From assembly GCA_009731375.1 (NCBI GenBank), contig BJOX01000132.1:641639-705638 (forward strand): a stretch of DNA of 64,000 nucleotides, written 5' to 3'. Shown in pieces: positions 29,778-39,293 of the stretch (position 1 is its first letter; each line of letters begins with the position of its first letter). The notes under the pieces were generated by a model. The model did not search any database and had not been told where the DNA came from. It saw nothing but the letters and a program-made list of their open reading frames with translations. The position numbers and the translations under genes are program-made. The stretch comes from Paulinella micropora (taxonomy: Eukaryota; Cercozoa; Imbricatea; Euglyphida).

Positions 29778-31880
29778 ATGCCGACACTCTGGGGTGGGGT
29801 ATTGGATTTCAGCAGGACTGACTACATCAGTGCTTCTTATAACTAAACATTCGACAATCTTGGGGGTATCCCTTTTTCCGAAATTTTCCATGAAGTATAT
29901 GGACTTTTTTGAAAACGTGTGGAAATGAAAGGAAATGAATTCCCTGATTGCAGAACATATAAAAATAATATTAAAATATGTTTTTATTAATTGTAATACA
30001 CTTTAACTTCATCTTCAGAGGTGGGCAGGAACCGGTCCGACACGGTAATTTTTCTACTTTTTCGTAGTCCCGGCTACCATGAATCTATGATGATAACAAT
30101 GCCGAACATGCAGAATTTGCTTTTACTGTTTATTCTTGCTTATATTAAGCATTTTACTATATTAAGACATGGTTTTACCTTCAAAAAATTCTGTTTGCCC
30201 GCTGTGACGTACGCTGGTACGTAGAGGGGGGAGGGGGGGNNNNNNNNNNNNNNNNNNNNNNNNNNNNNNNNNNNNNNNNNNNNNNNNNNNNNNNNNNNNN
30301 NNNNNNNNNNNNNNNNNNNNNNNNNNNNNNNNNNNNNNNNNNNNNNNNNNNNNNNNNNNNNNNNNNNNNNNNNNNNNNNNNNNNNNNNNNNNNNNNNNNN
30401 NNNNNNNNNNNNNNNNNNNNNNNNNNNNNNNNNNNNNNNNNNNNNNNNNNNNNNNNNNNNNNNNNNNNNNNNNNNNNNNNNNNNNNNNNNNNNNNNNNNN
30501 NNNNNNNNNNNNNNNNNNNNNNNNNNNNNNNNNNNNNNNNNNNNNNNNNNNNNNNNNNNNNNNNNNNNNNNNNNNNNNNNNNNNNNNNNNNNNNNNNNNN
30601 NNNNNNNNNNNNNNNNNNNNNNNNNNNNNNNNNNNNNNNNNNNNNNNNNNNNNNNNNNNNNNNNNNNNNNNNNNNNNNNNNNNNNNNNNNNNNNNNNNNN
30701 NNNNNNNNNNNNNNNNNNNNNNNNNNNNNNNNNNNNNNNNNNNNNNNNNNNNNNNNNNNNNNNNNNNNNNNNNNNNNNNNNNNNNNNNNNNNNNNNNNNN
30801 NNNNNNNNNNNNNNNNNNNNNNNNNNNNNNNNNNNNNNNNNNNNNNNNNNNNNNNNNNNNNNNNNNNNNNNNNNNNNNNNNNNNNNNNNNNNNNNNNNNN
30901 NNNNNNNNNNNNNNNCCGCATTAAAGGCTTGGATGGCACAACCCTCCACAAATGCCCGCCGACACGATGATGCCCTTATTGCGAATGAGACTGGCACGAG
31001 TAAGTTCGTTAATGTTGCTTTTAATGAGGCTAAGTATTTTTCAGCTGGAACTATTAATAATGCCAGCCCGAGTGTTAATGTTAAGATTAATCTTGGAATG
31101 CTTTGCAATACTATTTTCGCTCTGGATAAAACTATTATCTTTCCAGAAATTTTGAGTTTGCGGATTGTTTGGCAACAGACACCCAAAATCTTTTATTATA
31201 ACAATGATGCTCTTTCTACTGGTGGAGGCACTGTTGCGGTGGCGGATTCGAATGTTACTATTACTAATCTCAGCCTGTTCTTAGCTGTCGAGACTAACCC
31301 CGATGTCGTTCAATCAATTCAACAGAAGATTATGAGCCCCGAAGGTATGAGCTTCAACATTGATTATTCTTATTTGTATAAAAACACTGTCGGAGTAGCT
31401 TCAACTTCTCAAAATGTTATACTTAGATTTGACAGAGGCCACGGACGACGAATTAAGAAAATTTATCACTCTGTTTTCAATACGACCGAAAATAAGAACA
31501 CCGCTTATGACAATAGCAACCTGCTCGGTGCTAAGGTCCAAACTTTTTATACCACACTAGACGGAGCACGACTTCAAGAATCCAATGTTGATTGTCAAAC
31601 TGGAAAACTAGAAGACTATATGTATCTTAAACCAAAGTTGGAAGGCTCTTCTTTGATGAATAGCAATGTTTATCAATACAACTGGTTTTGGTGTGATAGC
31701 TTTGACAATACCCGTCCGCTGTGGAGCAAGGACCAAAATGAAATCAGTGGAATAAGTCTAGACACTGAGCGACGATGGGAATTTATCGGAACCACTGCGA
31801 ATATTGCGGCCAATCATTACACATTTGTCGTAACTCAGCAAGAAGTAAATGTCAGGAACGGCACCATTACTAGGACCTAA
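29778..31880 (+). pseudogene. Major capsid protein, double jelly-roll type (copy B), interrupted
   Basis: ATG 29778 starts MPTLWGGVLDFSRTDYISASY and is cut after about 21 codons near 29843. Foreign sequence then runs into a 676-N gap. Coding resumes at 30916 and continues with RRHDDALI, RIVWQQTPKIFYYN, RFDRGHGRRIKKIYHSVFN, NRPLWSKDQNEISG-type sequence and RRWEFIGTTANI to the TAA at 31878. The resumed part is in one open frame of about 315 codons. The middle of the first jelly roll is missing or hidden in the gap. Confidence 0.85.
29843..30915. mobile_element. Unidentified insertion in the capsid gene, partly in a gap
   Basis: Sequence from about 29843 has no capsid similarity and no long ORF. 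A CAGAGGTGGGCAGG stretch near 30016 resembles the terminal repeat of hAT transposons. The right end is inside the 676-N gap (30240-30915), so type and duplication cannot be checked. Confidence 0.45.
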
Positions 31881-31924
31881 ATAGGGGCCTGCTCCCCCTA
31901 TAACCCCGCCAGTGAAGTAAGAAG

Positions 31925-31969
31925 TAATTATTAATTTTTGATAGTTAATTTATTTTTTTGATAATATAG
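31925..31969 (+). promoter_or_regulatory. Conserved upstream element of the beta-sandwich gene (copy B)
   Basis: It matches 6135-6178 of provirus A almost exactly apart from one T. Here the start codon is about 58 nt downstream, because a hairpin-type leader lies between. Confidence 0.6.
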
Positions 31970-32027
31970 GATCTCTAACAAAACATTTTTTTGAGGTTGT
32001 AGGAGGTTTTTTGTAAAAAAAGCTCCT

Positions 32028-33248
32028 ATGCACCAACGAAATTTGATAGCACAAGACCCTGACGGAGACTTCATAAATGTCAAAGTCGGATATGACGGCA
32101 ATGTTGAAACCAATAGTATGAAAACCGCTTTCGGCGAAGCATTGGTCGGTCAATTAACACCAGTATTACAAGAGATTTTCCCATACACTATCAATACACG
32201 AATATGGACATTAGCTCAAACTGATGCTACCATTTCATTTAATGCGAATATGGTCGAACTTAAACAGATGTGAAGACGACCGCGAATGCTGTATTGACGA
32301 GTAAAAAAAGAATTAAATACAGAACTGGTATGGGAGTTCTAACACGATTTACTGCTTTATGAAATACTGATGAAACGAAAGACTACAATTCATATATCGG
32401 CATAGGTGAAAGTGATTTTACTAATGGCTTCTATTTTTACAAAATAAAAGCGACTGGTATGAATATCGCCAGTGTTAAAGGAGGGGTGCCGACACTTATC
32501 GCGCAGGCGAACTGGGATGACCCTTGTGATGGAACTAAAATTATGCCTATCATAGATTGGACCAAAGGGAATGTATTCCAGATTAAATTTCAATATCTTG
32601 GCTTTGGTGCTATAAGGTTCTACATAGAAAATCCATCAAGTGGAGAATTTCAGCTGGTTCATACAATTAGGTATGCGAATGCGAATGTTGGTGTTAGTCT
32701 TTCAAATACAACCCTACCTTTTTCGGCTTGTATCAGAAATTATGGAACTGGTAATGCTAATCAAACATTAAAAACAGCCAGTTGTAGTATGTTTATTGAG
32801 GGCACTAACACTATTAATTCAAGTATATCAAACGAAGCGGAAGGAAGTGAGCCAGCGAGCAGAACGGAAAGCCCAATTATTAGCATAAAAATAAAACAAC
32901 TTTTAATGGTGTGACCAATTATTCAATTGTTTATCCATCTCTCGTGAGCATATCAAACGAAGACAGCAAAGTTAATATAGTGCGGATTGTGAAAACGAGT
33001 AGAGCACTTACGGCGGAGAACTTTGCGGATATTGATACCAAAACTTCAATCGTATCAAAGGATACCGCTGCGACTGCCCTTGGTGGTGCCACTATAACAG
33101 ACGTAATTCTTAAACTTTATGTTAATGCTACTTCTAGCCAGCTTATTGACCTGCGAACTTACGACATACAACTTTACAAAAGTCTGTCGCGACTGCCAAT
33201 AATGGAGGAAATGTGAGTGTTATCGTTAATTTTTTAGAAGACCAATGA
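32028..33248 (+). pseudogene. Phage-like beta-sandwich structural protein (copy B)
   Basis: ATG 32028 (MHQRNLIAQDPDGDFINV) opens a protein matching copy A. Features are RIKYRTGMGV, WDDPCDG, FQIKFQYLGFGAIRF and HTIRYANANVGVSL. Frame breaks are near 32270, 32900 and 33180, and there is a TGA in place of Trp near 32360. The coding end is a TGA at 33246. The role on the particle is inferred from the shared pattern with phage and large-virus structural proteins. Confidence 0.7.
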
Positions 33249-33283
33249 TGTGAAATTTTTTCTAATATAATAATACAGTAAAT

Positions 33284-33920
33284 ATGTATCGTCGTAAGTT
33301 GTACATCGTTGGAGGTAGGCGGTTTCTAACAAAAGCATCTATCAAATCCCACATAAGAAGAATGATAAGCAAATATAACGATGGAGAAAGATTGAACCCA
33401 GAAAGATAGCGATTTCGTGCGAGACCTAATAACCCATCACCCTTGTCTAAAAGATGGCATCATTGATATTGAAAGTAATTTGACGACGGGGAGAAAACAC
33501 TTTCGTGCGGATGGTAAGCCGTTTTCGTGGAATTGTTGTGTTGACCTTATAGGGCTTAGCAAATTAAAAAAAATGGCGAGAGTGATAAAAGAAGCGAGCA
33601 GGAATACGATAAGACCGCAAATACAAGAATATCTTGATATTGTGGCTATTGATGTATTCGTTGAACCTCGTTATATATGTGAAATAAGTGGTGATATATA
33701 TGAGCGGGTTGATGTCCACGTAGACCACCACTTCGACATCATACAATTCAAAGACATCCTTCAACAATACCTTGAAGTGAATAGAGAATTAGAAGTTGAA
33801 GACAATCTTTTGAAAGAACCTCACTTCACCAAGTTTAGTGACTTTCACAAACAGAAAGCAATACTGCGAATAATAAAAAAAGAAATCAATATTAGAGGTA
33901 AAATGTATCTCTTACGGTAA
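33284..33920 (+). pseudogene. DUF3223 (DCL-like) protein with HNH-like C-terminal motif
   Basis: The frame starts at ATG 33284 (MYRRKLYIVGGRRFLTKASI). A two-base loss creates a TAG at about 33407. The frame resumes at DFVRDLITHHPCLKDG, then HFRADGKPFSWNCCVDLI. This fits the F.TK....HP...RADG..FSW..C pattern of DUF3223. The C-terminal part CEISGDIYERVDVHVDHHF resembles a zinc-bound HxxH/HNH-type motif (C..SG...HVDH..). A nucleic-acid role is possible. A TTCTAATATA box lies about 20 nt upstream. The 3' end slightly overlaps the next gene on the other strand. Confidence 0.6.
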
Positions 33921-34187
33921 ATACTTTTTCAATTCGTCTTTATTTTGGACCCAAGGTTGACGAACTAACCATTCAATATATGGCTTGTCAATCTTTGCGA
34001 TGTCTTCTATTTTTTTGCCTTTGTATTTACCAAAGTGAAACAAGTTTGGTTGAGCATTTCTCATTTCTTCAATCGCTTTTATTTCGTCGTGGATTACCTT
34101 TTGAATGAAGTCCAACGAGAAGGATTTTGTTTCGCTTTCAATGGATAGTTGTTGGAACTTCTCGCACAGTCTAGTGAGGGTGGACAT
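33912..34187 (-). CDS. Small FGKYKGK-domain protein (ExoX C-terminal-like), intact
   Basis: This 91-codon ORF starts at ATG 34187 (MSTLTRLCEKFQQLSI). The C-terminal half is FHFGKYKGKKIEDIAKIDKP and EWLVRQPW, the full domain that is broken in the two provirus A homologs. It stands alone without a nuclease domain. It is the only gene of the non-virion region clearly shared by both proviruses. Confidence 0.7.
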   Translation of the reverse strand: MSTLTRLCEKFQQLSIESETKSFSLDFIQKVIHDEIKAIEEMRNAQPNLFHFGKYKGKKIEDIAKIDKPYIEWLVRQPWVQNKDELKKYLP

Positions 34188-34240
34188 AGTAGGGCGGTGT
34201 ATATAGTTGGCAGGAAAAAAAATTAAATAATTAATATAGG

Positions 34241-34929
34241 ATGAGCGAGTGGATTGTCTTCGTTAAGGCTTACTCCGTCAAGCACAAAATAAGCTATGGG
34301 GAGGCGTTGAAAAAAGCTGGTAAGGCATACAGAAGGCAGAAGGGAGGTAGCGCGGAGCTATCAGAGGACGTCTATTTGTCGCGGTCAGATAGAAAAGGTG
34401 CTGACGGATGGAAACCAGTCGCGAGCAAAGAGAAATCAACAGTGTATGAAAAAGATGGTAAGGCGATTGTAGCATTTATAGGTTCAGTAGATAAGCGGGA
34501 CCTGTTAACCGATGTCGCATTAGTAAAGGGAGTATTAAAGAGAACTCCGAGATATAAAGAAGAGCAGAAGCTGGTTAATGAAGTCATAAAAAATATGGTA
34601 AGGATAATGTAGAACTGACGGGGCATTCGTTAGGTGGCACGATAGCCAAAGACCTAAGCCGACAGACTGGGGTGAAGGCGACAATATACAATAAAGGCAG
34701 TAGCACAAAAGACCTCATTGAAGGAGTGATTGACCGAGTTGCTGTCAAGGTAAATCCGAAAGGTAAAAGGGCAAAGACTGCGAAGCTAACGACGAACTAC
34801 CGAACTAAGTATGACCCTGTATCATTGTTAGGGGCGACGGCTGTAAATACTAAGTTAGTCAAAACAAAAAAAGGAATTCATACGATAAGAAGTTTTAAGG
34901 GTAAAGGAGCCAAAAATTTTTATTTGTAA
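34241..34929 (+). pseudogene. Class 3 lipase-like alpha/beta hydrolase with N-terminal basic segment
   Basis: ATG 34241 starts a basic segment, VKAYSVKHKISYGEALKKAG, followed by YRRQKGGSA. A hydrolase domain follows with VAFIGSVDKRDLLTDV (the oxyanion-side strand) and ELTGHSLGGTIAKDL (nucleophile elbow GHSLGG, about 34620-34650). The frame breaks once near 34600, so the GHSLGG part is outside both longer open segments. Lipases of this type cleave acyl esters. In a PLV, a particle-borne membrane-breaching function is conceivable. The QKGGS site matches adenain-type cleavage. Confidence 0.7.
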
Positions 34930-34940
34930 AGTTTACTTAT

Positions 34941-37900
34941 TCATAATTCATTTGATAATCCAATATCGTTCAAGTAGGTGGCACGACTTAAAACGACATA
35001 TAACAAATTCATTGACAGTAGGTCTAGATTTATCCACACTGGTGTTGTTCGGCCTTGTGAGCAGTGGATGGCGGACGAGAATGCCGGCTGGATGTCCGCA
35101 TACGGTTTCTTGTCTGGTATCGTTTTTTTTCAATCAAATTTCTGCTCAATTTCACCAATCGTGATGAATATATGTTTTTTGTTATCCCTGGTAATAGTGT
35201 GAATATCGCCGTTATGAACAACCTTTGTATTACAACGAAACACGACCTGATGACCTGTTTAAGTTGTTTATTTTGTAGCATTTTGTTATTGCTTTCATTA
35301 ACATTGTTGTTAGAGTGGTGTAATATTAAAGGTGGGTTTTTGTCAGTCGGTTTAGGGTGTGGCTTAACTTGCTTATTAAGAGTATCTAATTCTTCAAGTG
35401 TTAGTATTGTAGGTAGGCAGTCTTTTGCTCTGTGTTGGCTAAGCTCATTACCGCCGACCTTGTAATAGTCTTCTACCTTATTTAAGATAGATTGTAGAAC
35501 TAGGTCTTTGGCCTGTCTGTAATTTGTATCAAGATTTATTTTTGTAAATAGCTTGAAAGTTTTTGACTTGTGGAATGGTTCGGATGTTGGGTCTGGGCAA
35601 GGAAGCTGTGCTAAGTGGCCGAATAGAATAATTGATACACCGCCGAATGGTCTGTTGATTTTGGTGTATTTTCTGAGCATATGGTCCAGACTTTCTAAAT
35701 TCTTGGATGTAAGCATAGAAACTTCATCAATGGTTATTCTGTGATGAATTGCTTCTTCGCCGACTGGTATCGGTAGCGGTAGTCTATGATATAGCATTAT
35801 TAGTATTTTTTGGAGTGTATATTCAGAATTAATAACTTGGCGGGCATTGTGTGTCATAGCGGTTGATAAAGTCTTTTTGTCTTTGAAATGTGTGTTAGTG
35901 TATTTTGATGGCTGACCAGTTAGGTATTTAATCATTTCAGATTTACCCGTTCCAGCTTTGCCGTGAATAAGTAATAATTCTTGTTCTGGTAAAGGCACTT
36001 TTTCGTCATTGGTGCTGTAATCTGGAAGCTCTGTATCCTCAAAGGCGGAGAACTCTGGATATTGTGTTTATGTGGTGTTTCCAAGAATTTTTGTAATGGC
36101 AATTTATCTTTGAAACCGCTATGTCGCTGGTATGTTATCCGTGGTTCGTTATTTATGTAGGAAACGAAACAAGTCATATTAATTTGTGGTGCTATGAACT
36201 CATCCTGTTCTAAAACTTCGGGACGAAATTCTTTTCCTGTTTTCATATATTCACCTTCGTATGCGATACTGTCTGTATTAGAATATAACAAAGTCCGCCC
36301 AGTATTTACAAGTTTTAACATTTGGTTATGAAGAACTATCTTTTGGTATGCTAGCACATAACCAGTTAAATGAGACATGTGAAATATACTGTCTGTTGGG
36401 TTTGTATCTTGGTATGTGTATATCATTCGCTCTGGTAGTAGGTCGTCCTTCATTTCGGCATACTTACTTTTATCGTATTTAACTCGTTTCAGGAATAATA
36501 ACCTATACCCTTTTTCTTTCATCATAAAATGTATTCGCTCGTTGTACGTTTTTGAAATGGTAGATACTTGCTGAGTTCGGTGTATGTTAGTATTGAGAGA
36601 GCCTACTAGTAAGTTGGTTGCTTTGGCTAAGGTGTCGTGTTCAAAGCCAGGCTTATCAAAGTAATGATCTTGTATATTTGATATGTGTTCTGAGAAGGTT
36701 TTGAAGGGGTTGAAGTGGTCGTCTGCTAGATAGCACCTCTTAATAAATATCTTAACCCCTTGGTCAAACGTATATAACAATGCGGGTATAGGTTGGCATT
36801 GGGTTCCTTTTGTGGTGTAGCCGTTGAAAAAGGTTGGCACTGTAAGGTGCTTCTGGTCGTAATCAAAAACCGCATAACCGTGTAGAGGTTTGACTTTATT
36901 GTAGTATTCTTGTGTCATATCTTGGTTTATATTAATTATGTTGCGAGGAGCAATCGGGTATTCATTGAAATAGGATGACATTTACCCTAGATTACCTAAC
37001 GAAGCATTTGTATAAGCTTTTACCATATCAATCTGGTCTATCTTGTTGGGGTTTTTAGTGTGATGTTTAAAGATATGATGAAATGGTATTTGACCAGATT
37101 TCACGTGTCGTAATATATTAGGTTCAGTAATTTGTGTATGGAACTTAGGTTTATGTTTTTCTATAAGACACTGTATAAATAATTGTTTGAAGTATGATGG
37201 TAATGACCAAGCGGGAGTATCTTTGGGAACGAATGATGCGTGTTTGAAACGGTCTAAGCATTTATAGTTTAGTTTGTTTTCTTTATCTACTATTCCTACA
37301 ATGTTTCCAGATTGGTCTGTCATTGAATAACACTCCTTATGTTCTAATTCAAGTTTGGTTTGTATATTGTTAAGTTCTTCCTGTGATATCCATTTGTTCT
37401 CGTATTGGTTTGTAGATAGTTTCACATTACTTGCTTCGTGGTTAGTACCATATTGGGGTCGTGGCTCTGGTATGCTTTCGTTAATATCGTATAATAGCTC
37501 AATAGATTTAATGTGTTGGATACAAATGTCTTTTTGTTTTCTTTGTATTAATGTGGCGTGGTAATCGTTACATCTGATTATTATATGTCTTGGGTATTCC
37601 TTAGTAGATGCTCGCCATAATATATTCATACCATTAACATAAATCCTACATCGGATGAAGTCTTCCATTTCGTTAATGTCCTTTGCTGTGGCATATTTGA
37701 TATCCTTAAATCTATCTACTGTTATATGGTCTCGTTTTCGTTTTCTATTGTTTGGGTTTGGAAAGTCTTTCATAATACATTCTAGCACACAGTTTATTTC
37801 ACCCTGTGCCATTGGTATGACAATATGATTTTGCGGGTTAACTTGGTCTATTGTAATGACTTTAAGGTCTTTGTCTTCTCTTTGTTCGTAAAATCTGGCT

Positions 37901-38244
37901 TGCCGTTCTACAAAGTTTCTAACCGCATTGATTGTTCGCTTCAATACGTTAGCTTGGTATATTCCTCTAACTGGTCCATTATATCCTTCATAATCCAGAT
38001 GAACGAGATAGCTTGTATTTGGGTTTAGCTGTTGGAGGCGAGCTTCCCACCCTGGAGCATATGGTATAACGAGTGAGTTATTTCTGCCGACGAGTTCGGG
38101 GTGGCCACTTGTTAATCTGTTTATAATTCGCAGTGCGGTTGGAGTTGTAATGAGATACCATCTTCTTTTGCCTCTTTGTCTGATGTAGTCGCCTCGTCGC
38201 TCAATTTGGTAGAGCGGAAATAGTTCTGGTTGGTATTGGTTCAT
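34941..38244 (-). pseudogene. Divergent family B DNA polymerase joined to a Pif1-like helicase
   Basis: ATG 38244 (MNQYQPELFPLYQIERRGDY) opens about 420 codons to a TAA at 36982, directly followed in the same frame by 349 more codons. Polymerase motif A-like DMVKAYTNA lies just before the stop. B-like LAKATNLLVGSLN and C-like LLYSNTDSIAYEG lie after it. A frameshift near 36050 leads to the helicase: Walker A HGKAGTGKS, Walker B IDEVSML, FGHLAQLP and DTNYRQ. After a shift near 35240 and a TGA near 35130 come FSSAIHCSQGRT and LLYVVLSRATYL, the SF1 C-terminal motifs, ending at 34941. The intact form would be a polymerase-helicase fusion of about 1100 residues. No exonuclease motif was recognised. 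Confidence 0.78.
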
Positions 38245-38358
38245 TGTATATAGATAGGCGGGATAAATTTTTTGAAAAATAATTAATTGTATTACTGATA
38301 TTATATAGATATGTTATATTTAGATGTAAAATATTTTACCGATAAAAAAAATTATTGA

Positions 38359-38553
38359 TTAATTTGACTTACTCAGTCGCTCTTCTAACTCCTGTATCTT
38401 CTTTTTGTATTCTTCTATATCGAGCTTGGTCTGTTGGGCTTTCGCCTTTCGTTCTTCGCTTAATCTATCTTTATTGCGGTAATAGTATGCGAGAGCTTTC
38501 TCATTATTCCTTTTTCTCCTCGCGTCTCCTTCATATATCTTTGGTCGCGGCAT
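38359..38553 (-). CDS. Small basic coiled-coil protein
   Basis: This intact 64-codon ORF starts at ATG 38553 (MPRPKIYEGDARRKRNNEKA). A basic stretch with AYYYRNKDRLSEERKAKAQ is followed by a leucine/isoleucine coiled coil (IEEYKKKIQELEERL). It looks bZIP-like and could bind DNA. The YYRNKDR-type repeat is also common in the linker of GIY-YIG proteins, such as the neighbour at 38618, so it may be a piece of one. Function unknown. Confidence 0.5.
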   Translation of the reverse strand: MPRPKIYEGDARRKRNNEKALAYYYRNKDRLSEERKAKAQQTKLDIEEYKKKIQELEERLSKSN

Positions 38554-38617
38554 ACCTCCTATGTCGGTAGATGTCTTATATATATGTAATATTATTTTTA
38601 TAAATGTAAATAATTAT

Positions 38618-39252
38618 TTAATTTGGTGCTTTTGAAATATTATACTGTGTTTGAAAATGCTTTTGTAAATGTGATTGAGAAACACAAGCAAGCTCACATA
38701 CTTCGCAGAAATATTTCTTTGATTCTTTTATCTGTTTGTTCTTTTCATTTTTTTCTGAGTTAACAACTTTTTGTTTACTGAGTAATATCCTTTTTGTCTT
38801 TCGCGAATTTTCTTTTTGTTGACATCGTAATATTGCGGTTGGTATGTCTCGTGATATTTTTTCTGATATTTAATAACTCTTTCAACAGTGGTTGAGTTAT
38901 ACTTTCTATCATCATCTATTGGAATAATACATTTTACATTTTCAATAGGAGTTGATTTAAATCCTATAACATTATTAGAATTTAATGTAGGTTTTAATTT
39001 GTTTACAAAATCTTGCTCAAGAATGTATCGTTCCTTTTTGTCATAGATAGTTTGTGTATGTATAACTTCATATTTGAATTTTTCAACACCCTTATCTCTC
39101 ATATGGCTATAAAGCTTTCCATAAGTTCCAATCTTACAATTATGTTTATGACAACTCCACCTTAGCGATATGTTTTGTGTGCTTCCTATGTAAAATTCGT
39201 TGTCATCTTTATCTGTGTTATTAAAGATTTTGTAGATAGTAATGCTTGTCAT
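38618..39252 (-). pseudogene. GIY-YIG endonuclease with C-terminal finger
   Basis: ATG 39252 (MTSITIYKIFNN) starts a GIY-YIG domain (FYIGSTQNISLRW and DFVNKLKPTLN), then a linker of KKYHETYQPQYYDVNKKK repeats. Near 38780 the frame breaks, and the continuation holds a finger YFCEVCELACVSQSHLQKH. The stop is at 38618. It lies inside provirus B directly beside the right terminal repeat, the same relative place as the GIY-YIG remnant of provirus A next to its integrase end, but at the polymerase end. Confidence 0.75.
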
Positions 39253-39293
39253 CTTATATATATGTAATACTATTTTTATAAATGGAAAATAAT

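Larger units (their letters stand above)
24709..31910. repeat. Dispersed hairpin repeats of provirus B (8 copies)
   Basis: Copies lie at 24709-24735, 25979-26005, 27489-27513 and 31883-31910 (reading AGGGG-loop-CCCCT then ACAACCCC) and at 26268-26295 and 27596-27624 (opposite orientation). Two diverged forms lie in the leaders at 24781-24812 and 31993-32027 (GAGGTTGTAGGAGG...CTCCT). Three copies are inside the scaffold-like coding sequence in frame, and two supply or adjoin stop codons. None was noticed in provirus A. Confidence 0.7.

Noticed and set aside
30140-31186. Long minus-strand ORFs across 30140-31186
   Set aside because: Most of their length is the 676-N gap. The rest is the antisense of the capsid gene.
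4887-33248. The two proviruses as a single element with very long inverted repeats
   Set aside because: Coding and non-coding sequence are too diverged, the replication ends differ, and only provirus B has its own terminal repeats at 17745 and 39587.
36982-36984. Alternative genetic code in the provirus (in-frame UAA and UGA)
   Set aside because: UAA, UAG and UGA all serve as clean ends of intact genes nearby. The in-frame stops occur beside frameshifts, so decay explains them.
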